Source of the DNA: Citreimonas salinaria
Lineage (GTDB): Bacteria > Pseudomonadota > Alphaproteobacteria > Rhodobacterales > Rhodobacteraceae
Assembly (NCBI RefSeq): GCF_900107235.1
Contig: NZ_FNPF01000001.1
Span: 62,001 to 126,000 of the forward strand
Length of the DNA stretch: 64,000 nt
Reading direction: 5' to 3'
Positions 26,658 to 36,002 of the stretch are shown here, one piece after another. The first letter of the stretch is position 1. Each line of letters opens with the position of its first letter. Both the position numbers and the translations under genes were made by a program. Under the pieces are notes generated by a model. It made no database searches. It worked only from the letters and a program-made list of their open reading frames with translations, and was not told the DNA's origin.

Positions 26658-27779
26658 TCATCGGGCGGCCCCGTGCAGATCCTCGTAAAGCACGGCCATC
26701 CGCGCAGCGATACCGTCCCAGCCGAAATCAGCAAGAACCCAAGCGCGGCCTTTCTGCCCCATAACTTCCAAGCGCGCGTCCGGCAACGTCATGGCTTCGG
26801 CAAGCGCGTCGGAAAGCGGGCCGGGTTCCGGCGGGCACCACCAGCCGCACCCTTTCTCGACGAGTCCCTCCCAAGGAGAGCCGGTGCTGGCCAGGACGGG
26901 CGTGCCGCATACCAGCGCTTCGGGAACCGTGAGGGCGAAATTCTCGCTCAGCGACGGGAGGGCGAAGAGCCGTGCATTGGAGATGAGCGCGTCCCGCTCT
27001 GCGCCGAAGGCCGGCGGGAAAATTTCCGCGCGGGCCACACCGAGTCTTGTGATCAGCCGCCGCAGCTCCGCTCCGTACCCGCCGCTGTCCGGCCCCGCAA
27101 TCTTCAACGACCAGTCCGGAAAACGGCCTTCGACCTTCGCCCACGCCATCAGAAGCTGGTCGTACCCCTTTACCGGGTGCAGCCGGCCGATCGCCACAAC
27201 CTGCTTCGCGCGACCGCTCCAATCGGAACGTGCGGCCTCATTGCTCCGAATGCCGATCGGGATCGTCCGAATTGGAACGTCGCCGAGCAGGGCGCGAACA
27301 TGCTCGGCCTCGGCGCCGGCCGTGACGTGGAAGGCGTCAGTCTGCGCAAAGCACCGGTTCTGGAACAGCATGCGGAACAGGGCCTTGCGCCGCGGGGAAT
27401 AGGCCAGCGCCCGGGGGGCGAGCATGCCGTGCGGAGACACGACGAGCGATCGTCCTGCCCGGCGCGCCTTCCACCGGCCGGCGACGCGGGCGGAATAGTT
27501 CCAGACGCCGTGCAAATGCATCACGTCATAGTTGCCGGCCTCAATGGTGCGCCCCATGCTGGGAACGAAGCCAAGGTTTTCAGGCCCCACCCGGTCCATC
27601 ATCTTCACCGGACCGCCGCGCCAACGCTCTGCGTCGCCGTCTCCCCATTCCGCATCGCGAATGCCCAACACGGTCACGTCGGTCCCGTGCGCTAAAAGCG
27701 CCCCCGAAAGCCCTTCGACGAATTGGCTGACCCCGAAGGCCCGACGTGACAGCGGTCCGGCGACATGGACGACTCTCAT
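26658..27779 (-). CDS. Glycosyltransferase family 4
   Basis: A 373-aa GT-B protein: VVHVAGPLSRRAFGVSQFVE, VMHLHGVWNYSA, VVSPHGMLAPRAL, VVAIGRLHPVKGYDQLLMAW, and the C-terminal donor-site motif PSLSENFALTVPEALVCGTP (E-x7-E). It probably assembles the repeat unit on the cytoplasmic face of the inner membrane. The start overlaps the preceding GT4 gene by ATGA. Confidence 0.92.
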   Translation of the reverse strand: MRVVHVAGPLSRRAFGVSQFVEGLSGALLAHGTDVTVLGIRDAEWGDGDAERWRGGPVKMMDRVGPENLGFVPSMGRTIEAGNYDVMHLHGVWNYSARVAGRWKARRAGRSLVVSPHGMLAPRALAYSPRRKALFRMLFQNRCFAQTDAFHVTAGAEAEHVRALLGDVPIRTIPIGIRSNEAARSDWSGRAKQVVAIGRLHPVKGYDQLLMAWAKVEGRFPDWSLKIAGPDSGGYGAELRRLITRLGVARAEIFPPAFGAERDALISNARLFALPSLSENFALTVPEALVCGTPVLASTGSPWEGLVEKGCGWWCPPEPGPLSDALAEAMTLPDARLEVMGQKGRAWVLADFGWDGIAARMAVLYEDLHGAAR

Positions 27780-28801
27780 TCCGCCTGCTCCGCGACGCGC
27801 CGGTAAATTTGAGCATACCGTTCGGCCGCCAGCGACGGTGCGAACCGGTTCACGTTGAGCAAACCATCCGCCACCAGGCGCGGAACCAGGTCGGGCTCCT
27901 TCATCAGCCGCACGACAGCGGCGCGGATCGTGTCCGGATCCACGGGGTCCACCAGAAGCGCCGCATCCCCGGCGACTTCCCGCATCGGCGAGCGGTCGCT
28001 CGTGACAACGGGCCGACCGACCGACTGCGCCTCGATGATCGGCAGGCCGAACCCCTCGGACAGAGAGGGGAACATCAAGATGTCGGCCCGTGCATAGGCT
28101 TCGGCCAGTTCCGCGTCGGACAGGTCGAAGCGGGCATCGAGCGGGACGCCGAGCGCCCCGATCCGCGCGCGAAGCTCGTCGGGCAGCCGCCCGATGACGG
28201 CGAGCGTCACCGGCAGGTCGGCGACCGCTTCGGCCACACGGGCGATGTTCTTGTGCGCTTCCGTGCCGATCATCAGAAGACGGGGCCGCTGCATGTCCAG
28301 CGGACGCTCCGAGCGGGGCAACCTTTTCGACAGTGGGTTTTCGACGACTTCTATGCGGGCCGGGTCAAGGCGCAACCATTGTAGAAGTTGCGCCTTGCTT
28401 GTCTCGGACACGACCGTGATCGCCGCCGCATGTCGAACCGGCCACCACATCCAGAAGAGCCAAAGGATGAACCGCTTGATCCCGCGGCTGCGGTCTAGGA
28501 ACTCGCAGTCATGCACAGTCAGCACGGTCCGGCGGCGCGGCAGGGCAAGGGCCACGAAATGCGTGTCCCCGGTGACATGCGCAACGTCCGCTCCTCGCGC
28601 TGCGCGACGCGCGTGAAAAGCCGCACGAAGGCGGCGCAGGATGCCTTTGCTGACGTGGGGCGAGACGTCGTAGCTCGCCTCGATGTCGTCGGGCATGTGG
28701 TCGGCCACGGTGGTGAACACCGCTTCGACGCTGAAGCTGCGACCCTGCGGCGCACGCATCAGAAGCACGACTTTCAGCGGGTCCGCGACGGAGTGGGTCA
28801 T
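27776..28801 (-). CDS. Glycosyltransferase family 4
   Basis: A 341-aa GT-B protein: VLTVHDCEFLDRSRGIKRF, ITVVSETSKAQLL, IEVVENPL, LLMIGTEAHKNIARVAEAV, and the donor site FPSLSEGFGLPIIEAQSVGR with E-x7-E. It is the WbaZ/mannosyltransferase-like type of GT4 with a typical HNKN(L/I)-like EAHKNIAR segment. It overlaps the sulfotransferase gene upstream and the GT4 gene downstream by 4 nt each, so all three are translated together. Confidence 0.92.
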   Translation of the reverse strand: MTHSVADPLKVVLLMRAPQGRSFSVEAVFTTVADHMPDDIEASYDVSPHVSKGILRRLRAAFHARRAARGADVAHVTGDTHFVALALPRRRTVLTVHDCEFLDRSRGIKRFILWLFWMWWPVRHAAAITVVSETSKAQLLQWLRLDPARIEVVENPLSKRLPRSERPLDMQRPRLLMIGTEAHKNIARVAEAVADLPVTLAVIGRLPDELRARIGALGVPLDARFDLSDAELAEAYARADILMFPSLSEGFGLPIIEAQSVGRPVVTSDRSPMREVAGDAALLVDPVDPDTIRAAVVRLMKEPDLVPRLVADGLLNVNRFAPSLAAERYAQIYRRVAEQAE

Positions 28802-29688
28802 CGCGCGAGAGCCGGATCGGCGTCTGCTTGCTCGGGCCAGTGCCAGCGATCCGGATCGGCGCCGACACGGGACAGATAGGCGCAGCTCGGCCCCTCGAAC
28901 CGCTCGCGGAACCTGTCCCAGTCCGCGCTGGACCAGATCGGACGTGCAACCTTGTGCCGGGAGGAAATCAGCCCGCGTACGGGCCTTTTCAGCGCTTCCG
29001 GCAGCATGAGCCCGATGTCCGAACCCAACCGCGTTTCACGCAGCCAACGGATCACGGGCGGGAACCGGCGCGAATTCGCGGTCTGACCATGCCGCGCGTC
29101 CGTCTCGAAGGCGAAGTTGGGATCGACGCCCAGGAAACGGGTCACACGATCGAGAAGGGCGGCCGGATCGCTGGTCAGATCGGCATGGAACAACGGCAGG
29201 ATGCGGTCCGCGCCGAACCGTTCGGAATAAGCCTCGAACGTGCGCAGATACTGGTTCTTGTCCTCGTAGATCCGGTCCGTGCGCAGGAAGTCCGTGAACG
29301 AGATATTCTGCAGTGTGGTCATCTCCATCCAGTCGCTCTCGGTGCGGGCCTTGGGATGGCGGGTTATGTAGATGAACTTCGGGTCCTCCAGAGCGTCCGC
29401 GATGCGCTCTACCGTCCGCGGATAGAGCCCGAGCGCCGAGTAGGAGTTGCTTGCCTCGCCACGCGCAATCATGCCCCCGAGGCCGGCAAACAGCTTCGCA
29501 TACCAGTCCGACCCGCGGGCATAGATTTCGTCCATTGAGAAGAAGCTGGGCTCCTTGGACGGCGACATACCGACCTGCGGGTGCTGGTTCAAATACGCCC
29601 AGAGCGAGGTCGTGCCCGACTTTCCCGCCCCGATGATGAGAAAGTTTGGGAGCACCGCCCGGGCGTCAGGCGTGGATGTCGTCGCCAT
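28798..29688 (-). CDS. Sulfotransferase (sulfotransfer_1 type)
   Basis: A 296-aa protein from the ATG at 29688 with AAGGAGG 8 nt upstream. The 5'-phosphosulfate loop is NFLIIGAGKSGTTSLWAYLN, and the 3'-phosphate site lies around FIYITRHPKARTESDWMEM, where R and S contact PAPS. The KEPSFFSMD block after the P-loop is typical of bacterial carbohydrate (NodH/heparan-like) sulfotransferases. It is the first gene of the GT4/GT4/GT2 operon and suggests sulfation of the polysaccharide. Confidence 0.88.
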   Translation of the reverse strand: MATTSTPDARAVLPNFLIIGAGKSGTTSLWAYLNQHPQVGMSPSKEPSFFSMDEIYARGSDWYAKLFAGLGGMIARGEASNSYSALGLYPRTVERIADALEDPKFIYITRHPKARTESDWMEMTTLQNISFTDFLRTDRIYEDKNQYLRTFEAYSERFGADRILPLFHADLTSDPAALLDRVTRFLGVDPNFAFETDARHGQTANSRRFPPVIRWLRETRLGSDIGLMLPEALKRPVRGLISSRHKVARPIWSSADWDRFRERFEGPSCAYLSRVGADPDRWHWPEQADADPALAR

Positions 29689-29859
29689 CGAAGCGTTCCT
29701 CCTTGGTTCGGAACCACCTGGAATATCCGTTCTGTCTGCATGCCCTGCCGGCATTGTCGATGCCCTCGTTGGCCCCGATCTTCCCGGTCGTCAACGGGCA
29801 AAGCCTTTCCATCCTCGACCTAATTGAAAGACGGCATCCAGGTCCTGTCGGTCGCCGCT

Positions 29860-30924
29860 TTATTGTCCATTGGGCGTTCTAGCCTCGAGCCAGGCGACGA
29901 TCCGTGCAAACTGCTGATCCGTCGAGTAACCGGCCCTGCGGCACTTTTCCTGTCCGGCTTTCGCGATCCGTTCGCGTTCGGCGTCGCGGGTCAGGTAATA
30001 GCGGATCTTGTCCACCAGTTCGGCCGGGCCGTCGAAGAACTCCGCCTCGACACCCTCCTCGAACATCGCGCGGTGATCGTCGGTGCGCTCCGCCAGCAGC
30101 ATGGTCCCTATCGCCGGGATCTCGAAGCTGCGGGTCGTCGTCGTCTCGGGAATGAACTTGCTCAGAAGGCCGATCGCGATCTTCGCGCCGGCAAGCGCCC
30201 GCACGTAGTCAGGGCCGAACAGCCCGTCCCCGCGCACAACCTCGCGCGCCCAGGCATTGCGTCGCGCGTACCTTTGCCAACCCGGCCCCCAGACAGCCAG
30301 CGGTCCCGCTGCGGCGATGGCTTCCAGCACCTGGGTGTAATGGGGCTGGCAGTGTCCGACGAAGGCGACCTCGCTCTGCAGATGCTGCGGCACATCGACC
30401 GCAAGCGCGGGATCCATGCGCGGGCCGAAACCCTGCTCGATATGCAGAAGCTCTCGCGCCCCCGCCTGACGGTAGGCGTCGATCTCGAAGGGTTTCGTCG
30501 TCACCAGCAGGTCGTAGTCCGGAACCGCCCGGAAGAAGTGGCGCGACCGGTTTGAGAAGAACTGCGCGTCCGGCGTGTAGTGAATTGCCAGATTCCGCGC
30601 CGCGGCCTTCCTCAAGGCCACGACCGTGCTTCGGTAAAGAATCGTGCCCTTGTCGACGAAGACCAAGTCGAACCCGCCCTTGGCTGCGCGTTCCTTCAGG
30701 TCGCGGTTCAGCCTCCACACGGGCAAGCTCGTCTGCCAGCGGGCCGTCATTGACCGTACGAGGCGGGGGCCGGCATTGCGGTAGGGCAGCGTGTCGAAGC
30801 CCTCGACCACGTAGCCCGATTCTTCGAGTATGGCCGCGCGATCCGGGCCATTTCCCCCCGCCATGAGGTTGCCGACATATAGGATGCGGCCGCCCGGGGC
30901 AGAGGCTCGGACGCGGCCCGTCAT
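29860..30924 (-). CDS. Glycosyltransferase (CgeB/Glyco_trans_1_2 type)
   Basis: A 354-aa protein from the ATG at 30924, overlapping the polymerase stop by ATGA. The N-terminal half is a Rossmann-like GT-B domain (ILYVGNLMAGGNGPDRAAIL, LVFVDKGTILYRSTVVALRK, IHYTPDAQFF). The C-terminal half has TTTRSFEIPAIGTMLLAERT, MFEEGVEAEFFDGPAELVDK and YYLTRDAERERIAKAGQEK, the glycosyl transferases group 1_2 signature. The donor is unknown. It is coupled to the Wzy-like gene, so it is probably part of repeat-unit assembly. Confidence 0.85.
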   Translation of the reverse strand: MTGRVRASAPGGRILYVGNLMAGGNGPDRAAILEESGYVVEGFDTLPYRNAGPRLVRSMTARWQTSLPVWRLNRDLKERAAKGGFDLVFVDKGTILYRSTVVALRKAAARNLAIHYTPDAQFFSNRSRHFFRAVPDYDLLVTTKPFEIDAYRQAGARELLHIEQGFGPRMDPALAVDVPQHLQSEVAFVGHCQPHYTQVLEAIAAAGPLAVWGPGWQRYARRNAWAREVVRGDGLFGPDYVRALAGAKIAIGLLSKFIPETTTTRSFEIPAIGTMLLAERTDDHRAMFEEGVEAEFFDGPAELVDKIRYYLTRDAERERIAKAGQEKCRRAGYSTDQQFARIVAWLEARTPNGQ

Positions 30925-32444
30925 CTTGCCGGCTCGGGAAGGCCGTGGCCGGCGGAGCCGATGAACGACTTCTGCTGCACGGCGAGCTTCCCGATGATGC
31001 GATACATGACGACGATCAACCCGCAATACGCAAAGTAAATCGGCAGACCGGCGATGACCCCGCTTTGCAGGAAGGTTGTCGGTGCCAGCGCACCGATCTG
31101 GAGTGTCATCATCGCGGCGGGCAGGTAAAGAAATCGGCCGCGGCCCAACTGGTTGATCGTCAAGCGCGTCAGAAGCCCCATGACCAGCCCGAAAACTAGG
31201 CCGAACAGGACCACCCCGGTCCAGCCCATCTGCCAGTACCCGTCTCCGTATATCGACGCGCCGACCCGTGTTTCGGTGTTGCTGCTACCTCTGGCGGCCG
31301 CGTGGAACTCCAGCCCCGGGCTGGCCAGGATCGGCTTGTCCGGCCAGATGAACCGCGGCAGGAAATAGATCAGCGGGTTCTGGGTGAACGTCCCCGGCTG
31401 CCCCGAATCATACAGCTCCATCGCCGCGGTCTGGGCGCCCGAGTAGTTCAGCCGCAGCCACCACATTTCAACCCCCACGAGTACGGCAGGCAGATGGATG
31501 TCGAGTTCTTGATTTGTGAAGGTGAGATCGCCTAGGATTTCCATGCGTTCCCGTATACCCAAGACTTCGCCGTACTCGGCCGCCTCAAGCTCGCTCCATC
31601 GTGCGATGGTGTTGGTGTTCTGTAGTGCCGAAAAGATCACCAGCAGGGATAGGACCCAAGGGAACAGTCGCAAATAGGACCGATGGACGACGAAGCCTCC
31701 GAGCGCGGGAAGAAGCATGGTAAGAACCACGCTCTTCTTGGAAAATTCAGGAAAGGCGAGCAGCAGGTGCAAGGGCCAGATCAGCCAGAACAGCAGGGCG
31801 AACCTACGATCGCCCGTCGCCGCGATCATTGCGACCAGAGCGAAGCCGAGATCCGGCAGGTAACGCAGGTTCCGCAGCGTCCCCGGCACAAGGAAACTCG
31901 AGGTCCCATAGATCGATGGCATGATGATGAGATGCTTCAAGATCAGCCCGGTGACGAGGAAGATAATGGCGACGGCCCGCAGCGAAAGCAGCGGCGATCT
32001 GGTGCGAACCGACCTGAATCGCGGCAGGGCCAGGAGGATGCCCATGATCGTTGCCGCCAGACCGATGCAGGTCAAAAGGCTGGTGCCCAGGACTTCCTCG
32101 CCGGTAACGGCGTAGGTCGAATAGGCCTGGAACTGCCTGGTCACCTCACTGCCGAGGAATGTCACCATCGGCCCAAAGCCGAAGAACAGTGCCGAGGCCG
32201 CAGCGAAGGAAATCACCGGCGTGAAAAGCAGCAGCGTCTCGGCCCGACTCAGCCTGATCGCAGCCTGGACGCAGACGAAAACGATCGCGCCAAGCCCGGT
32301 CAGGCCGAGCGTACTGAGCGTCGCCTGGCCACACCTTCCCCCGCCGCAGGTCAGGTTTGCGACGATGAAGTAGGCCGCGACGACCAAGGTGCCCGCCATC
32401 CACTTGCTCAGGATGCCTCGGATATGCGGCCAGTCCTGTGTCAT
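30921..32444 (-). CDS. O-antigen/exopolysaccharide polymerase-like membrane protein (Wzy type)
   Basis: A 507-aa polytopic protein with 11-12 membrane segments. The long periplasmic loop near residues 300-400 contains NPLIYFLPRFIWPDKPILAS, the PR-(I/L)WPxKP signature of Wzy-like oligosaccharide repeat unit polymerases. The ATG at 32444 overlaps the sulfotransferase stop (ATGA). It would polymerise flipped repeat units in the periplasm under control of the Wzc-like protein at 19711. Wzy proteins are poorly conserved, so the call is from topology and this motif. Confidence 0.75.
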   Translation of the reverse strand: MTQDWPHIRGILSKWMAGTLVVAAYFIVANLTCGGGRCGQATLSTLGLTGLGAIVFVCVQAAIRLSRAETLLLFTPVISFAAASALFFGFGPMVTFLGSEVTRQFQAYSTYAVTGEEVLGTSLLTCIGLAATIMGILLALPRFRSVRTRSPLLSLRAVAIIFLVTGLILKHLIIMPSIYGTSSFLVPGTLRNLRYLPDLGFALVAMIAATGDRRFALLFWLIWPLHLLLAFPEFSKKSVVLTMLLPALGGFVVHRSYLRLFPWVLSLLVIFSALQNTNTIARWSELEAAEYGEVLGIRERMEILGDLTFTNQELDIHLPAVLVGVEMWWLRLNYSGAQTAAMELYDSGQPGTFTQNPLIYFLPRFIWPDKPILASPGLEFHAAARGSSNTETRVGASIYGDGYWQMGWTGVVLFGLVFGLVMGLLTRLTINQLGRGRFLYLPAAMMTLQIGALAPTTFLQSGVIAGLPIYFAYCGLIVVMYRIIGKLAVQQKSFIGSAGHGLPEPAR

Positions 32445-33298
32445 GCAGTGCCGGCGTCCTCGGTCTCGCGGATCCACGAGCGGTCGGTTTCGAAGCCCAT
32501 CAGTTCCAGCCCGTCCTGGGCGTGGCGGGCGAAAGCCTCGCGCGCGGCCTGGCTGTAGAGCGGACGCCATTCACCGACCTGGCTCTTGCGCAAGTGATAG
32601 GCATTCTCGGTGTTCTTCACGCGCGAGAAATCCAGTTCGTCGATGATCATCTCAAGCCGTGCACGGTCGACCGTCTGTCCCGAGACGCGCTCGAACAATG
32701 GCGCGAGCGTCTCGAACGGCGTCTGCTTCAGGTCCTCGAAAAGCAGGCGCGGCAGATCCATCGCCTCGGCGCGGCGGACATGGTCGGCCCAGTTCATCGC
32801 GCTGAACCTCTTTTCCGTGAAATACCATTCGATAAAGGCCGGCAATTGCTCGCGCGCCTTCGTCTTGTTGAAGACGACGCCGCTGGCGGCCTCGAAAGCC
32901 TTCAATGGGCGGCTGTCGTTGGGGTTCACCAGCTTAAAATAGCGCGAGACGATGGCGTCGCGCCCGTCTCGCGTGATGTAGAGCGTCCTTGCCCGCGCTG
33001 CGCGGGTATCCACGAAGCGGTGCAGGTGGAACACGTGAGGCCGCAGCGTCGGCGTCAGCCGCGTCCAAGGCTCGAAGATCGGCAGATCGAAATAGCGCGA
33101 GGCAAGATGGCACAACCAGTTCGTCCCGGACGAGGGGAAGCCGTTGACGAAAAAGCTTCCTCGCGCGTCGAACTGCGCGGCATGCATCCAGACCGAGGGC
33201 CAATAGATCGACTGCTGCCTGCGGACCGTCAGCTGACGGGGCAGCCCGTTGTCCATCGACGTCACGAGGCGAGACAGCCTTGAGGCACTATCGGTCAT
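32441..33298 (-). CDS. Sulfotransferase
   Basis: A 285-aa protein: FFVNGFPSSGTNWLCHLASR is the PAPS 5'-loop (PSSGTNW in place of the usual KSGTTS/T), and LYITRDGRDAIVSRYFKLV is the 3'-phosphate site with R and S. WRPLYSQAAREAFARHAQDG near the C-terminus matches the conserved RKGxxG-like end region of sulfotransfer_1 proteins. The ATG at 33298 overlaps the next sulfotransferase by ATGA. It is the second of three complete sulfotransferases in this run and of a clearly different subtype. Confidence 0.85.
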   Translation of the reverse strand: MTDSASRLSRLVTSMDNGLPRQLTVRRQQSIYWPSVWMHAAQFDARGSFFVNGFPSSGTNWLCHLASRYFDLPIFEPWTRLTPTLRPHVFHLHRFVDTRAARARTLYITRDGRDAIVSRYFKLVNPNDSRPLKAFEAASGVVFNKTKAREQLPAFIEWYFTEKRFSAMNWADHVRRAEAMDLPRLLFEDLKQTPFETLAPLFERVSGQTVDRARLEMIIDELDFSRVKNTENAYHLRKSQVGEWRPLYSQAAREAFARHAQDGLELMGFETDRSWIRETEDAGTA

Positions 33299-34263
33299 GC
33301 GCCATGCTCCTGTATTCGTTGGGGGTCGGGGGCCTCCGGCCATCGGAAGTCGTCCCAAGGCAGCGAGCTTCGGCCAAGGGTGGAAGCGATCTTCCGGGCG
33401 TCGTCCAGCAGCGCGTCCGCGACCCGCTGCCTGAGTTCGGCCGACGGAGCGCCCGCACCGGGCTTGCTGTGGTTCAGCCGGTCCATTGCGCGCAGAACAC
33501 CCGTCGCTGGCGGGTTCAGACCCAGGCGAGACAGGCCCCGGACCACGGCGCGGCGCATGCGGCGACTGCCCCCCTGCAGGCGGGCCGAGCGGAAACCGAG
33601 TCGCGGATTGGCGACGTCGTATCTGGCCAGCTGATGCGGGGCGAGACCCAGAAAATCCAGCACCTCGGCGTAGGCGCGCGCGGGTGCCTGGCGCATCTCC
33701 TCCTCGAGGATCAGAACCTTCAGTCGATCGGGAGCGAAGACCTCGGCGTATCGCGCCAGGTGCTCACCGGGCTGGCCCCAGAAGTGATAATCCGTCAGAC
33801 GGTCACCTTCGCGAAGCGGTCCCTGATCCCAGGCAGTCTCAAAATCGACGCGGGGGTCGCGCCCCTCCCGCACGTTCTGGGCGTGCATCGCGATTGCCAG
33901 ATCGACCGGGTTCCGCAGGATGGCGATCAGCCGAACGCGGTCTCTCCGGGCAGCTAGGATGTCGAAGGCGCTCTGCGAATACAGGTACTTCGGGGTGGCG
34001 TCGCCAGTCAGCAGCCGGTCTGCCTCGGGCGGGCAGACTTTGGCGCGATACTCGTCCCAGCTGGTGATCGCGCCGGGCATTCCGGCCGTGTCGAAGACGT
34101 CATGCGAAAGAAAGTTGGGTTCCTTGATCGCAAGAAACGTGTCGGGATGCGCTCGGAGCCATGAAAACAGGCTCGTCGTGCCGCATTTCGGAGCGCCGAT
34201 CAGAAACAGATCGGGAAACCGGACAGTATCGGCGACCTCAACCAACGGGGACCACTCTTTCAC
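33295..34263 (-). CDS. Sulfotransferase
   Basis: A 322-aa protein starting with GTG at 34263. PAPS loop: DLFLIGAPKCGTTSLFSWLR; 3'-phosphate site: VRLIAILRNPVDLAIAMHAQ, where the usual serine position is A or M; KEPNFLSHDVFD follows the P-loop as in NodH-like enzymes. No ribosome binding site precedes the GTG: the upstream DNA is the tandem repeat at 34265-34338, so the transcript may be leaderless or the true start may be slightly downstream (TTG at 34245). It is first in the minus-strand operon of sulfotransferase, sulfotransferase, polymerase and glycosyltransferase genes. Confidence 0.84.
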   Translation of the reverse strand: MKEWSPLVEVADTVRFPDLFLIGAPKCGTTSLFSWLRAHPDTFLAIKEPNFLSHDVFDTAGMPGAITSWDEYRAKVCPPEADRLLTGDATPKYLYSQSAFDILAARRDRVRLIAILRNPVDLAIAMHAQNVREGRDPRVDFETAWDQGPLREGDRLTDYHFWGQPGEHLARYAEVFAPDRLKVLILEEEMRQAPARAYAEVLDFLGLAPHQLARYDVANPRLGFRSARLQGGSRRMRRAVVRGLSRLGLNPPATGVLRAMDRLNHSKPGAGAPSAELRQRVADALLDDARKIASTLGRSSLPWDDFRWPEAPDPQRIQEHGA

Positions 34264-34264
34264 T

Positions 34265-34338
34265 TACGATCGTACGATAACCTGCGACAAGCTGCCGGCT
34301 CACCTACAATCGTACGGTAACGTGCGACAAGCTGCCGG
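34265..34338. repeat. Two imperfect 34-bp direct repeats, 40-bp period, at the start of the sulfotransferase operon
   Basis: Unit A (34265-34298) and unit B (34305-34338) match at 31 of 34 positions. Both contain ATCGTACG followed by the core TGCGACAAGCTGCCGG. Unit A includes the perfect palindrome ATCGTACGAT. The pair abuts the GTG start of the operon, so it is likely a regulator-binding array or a duplicated promoter. Confidence 0.7.
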
Positions 34339-34424
34339 GCGCCTGTATCGGAACGCAATTTAGTACGCCGATTGGCGGCGCTACGTCTAACAGAGCCGGC
34401 ACAGAAGTAAAGCGGCAGATGCCG

Positions 34425-36002
34425 TCAGCCTGCCCGCCCGGCCCTGCCCATCCGGGTAAGTTCCGCATTCAGGTGGTCGGCCAGTCTCAGGACCAGCAGG
34501 ATCAGCGTCATCGTCGGGTTCGCGCTGCCGCCATTCGGCAGCACGCTCGTCGCAGCCAGATACACGTTGTCGATGCCGAACACGCGCAGATCCGCGTTCA
34601 CGACGCCTCTGTCCGCGCTGTCGGCGAGACGGGTCGTTCCGACCGGGTGGTAGATGTCGTCGACGCCCCGGATGTCATCGATGGACAAAGCTTCGGGTCG
34701 CACAGGCCAACTCAGCCGGCCGAGATGCTCCAGTCCGGACTCCCGCCAGTATCGCTCGAACCTCAGGCAGAGTGAGCGGAAGATTTCCAGGTCCCCTGCG
34801 TCGATATCCCAGTCGATCTCGGTCACCGGATGCCCGAACGCATCTTTCCGCGCGCCCAGCACGATCCTGTTCCGAGCCAAGGCGGCCTGCTCGGTGACAA
34901 AGTGCACGTGATACTCGGCGGGTGCCGGCCAGAGCAGCCTATGGCGCCCGTAGCGCCACCAGGCGAGGCGAGCAATGTAAGGAGCGTGCCGCGCCGCGCG
35001 GGCCAGAGCCGTCGGGTTCGGGCGGCGGGCCTGAAGGGAACGAACGAAGTCCTTCACCGCGTCGAACCCCGTCGCCACCGTCGCATGTGGGGCAATGTGG
35101 GCGAACCCCGCGGCGCCGTCCGGGGCGGCGCGCTCGAACCGAAGGCTGCGCATCACCGCCCCGTCGAAGCGAAATCCGAACATGTCGTTAAGTCGCCCCG
35201 GCTTGTCCGTCTCGATCCTGCCCAGGGGCGCCGACAGATGGTCCTGAAAGTAAAGACCAAGATGCTTCCGTCCGGTAACGGCGACTCCCTGCGTCTGCTG
35301 ATCGAGCAGCAGCATAAGCCGCGTCGTCTCGATCGCGCCGGCGGCCATGACGAAGCTGGTCGCCCGGATCTTCAGGCGCCGCCCTTCGGGGCCGTGGCAC
35401 ACCACATGATCGACGACGCCGTCGCGCACATCGAAATCGCGCGCGGTGGCGTTCAGCCAGACGGCCGGACCGTCCGCGTCGCGCAGCATGGCATCGAAAA
35501 GGTATGCCACGTTGCGGTTGCGGAAGGTTGGCCATTTCGCTTCGCGCGGCACGAACCCGGCCGCCGGACGCGCGCCAATCCGGGCCGGATCGACCTCGAA
35601 CGCCGAATGGTCGAGGCCGAAAATCCGCTCAGCCTCGGACAAGTGTTCGGCTAGGACTTCGGGGCCGAAGGGCCAGCCCGGGTGTCCCAGCTCCGGTCGC
35701 GGAAGCAGGTCCTCGTCCCGCAGGGGAAGGAGCGCGCCACCCCACTTGACCGAGGTTCCGCCCAGGCCGCGGACTCGTCCCTCGGTCGCACCCGAATAGG
35801 TCCGTCGCCGGAAGGCGACGTCGCCGTAGAGCGGATCGGACGGCACATGGCGCTCGGACCCGCTTTCGATGACGACACAGCGAAGCCCCCGCCCGTGAAG
35901 CTGCCGGGCAAGGACGAGCCCGGCGATGCCACCGCCAAGGATCGCGATGTCGCACGTCACGCCGTCCTGCGGGGGTGTTTCATGCGACAGGTCGTAAAGC
36001 AT
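34425..36002 (-). CDS. GMC-family oxidoreductase
   Basis: A 525-aa flavoprotein: DIAILGGGIAGLVLARQLHG (FAD-binding), GLGGTSVKWGGALLPL (GMC signature-like), FVMAAGAIETTRLML, and at the C-terminus YHPVGTTRLAD with the active-site His and YLAATSVLPNGGSANPTMTL with the second His/Asn region. The C-terminal GMC_oxred_C pattern is clear. It would oxidise an alcohol group, in this setting probably on a sugar or glycoside. Its ATG overlaps the aldo-keto reductase stop by 1 nt (TGATG), so an oxidise-then-reduce pair (epimerisation through a keto sugar) is plausible. Confidence 0.87.
   Translation of the reverse strand: MLYDLSHETPPQDGVTCDIAILGGGIAGLVLARQLHGRGLRCVVIESGSERHVPSDPLYGDVAFRRRTYSGATEGRVRGLGGTSVKWGGALLPLRDEDLLPRPELGHPGWPFGPEVLAEHLSEAERIFGLDHSAFEVDPARIGARPAAGFVPREAKWPTFRNRNVAYLFDAMLRDADGPAVWLNATARDFDVRDGVVDHVVCHGPEGRRLKIRATSFVMAAGAIETTRLMLLLDQQTQGVAVTGRKHLGLYFQDHLSAPLGRIETDKPGRLNDMFGFRFDGAVMRSLRFERAAPDGAAGFAHIAPHATVATGFDAVKDFVRSLQARRPNPTALARAARHAPYIARLAWWRYGRHRLLWPAPAEYHVHFVTEQAALARNRIVLGARKDAFGHPVTEIDWDIDAGDLEIFRSLCLRFERYWRESGLEHLGRLSWPVRPEALSIDDIRGVDDIYHPVGTTRLADSADRGVVNADLRVFGIDNVYLAATSVLPNGGSANPTMTLILLVLRLADHLNAELTRMGRAGRAG

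Noticed and set aside
34265-34338. CRISPR array
   Set aside because: Only two imperfect units, with a 6-bp spacer and no cas genes anywhere in the window.
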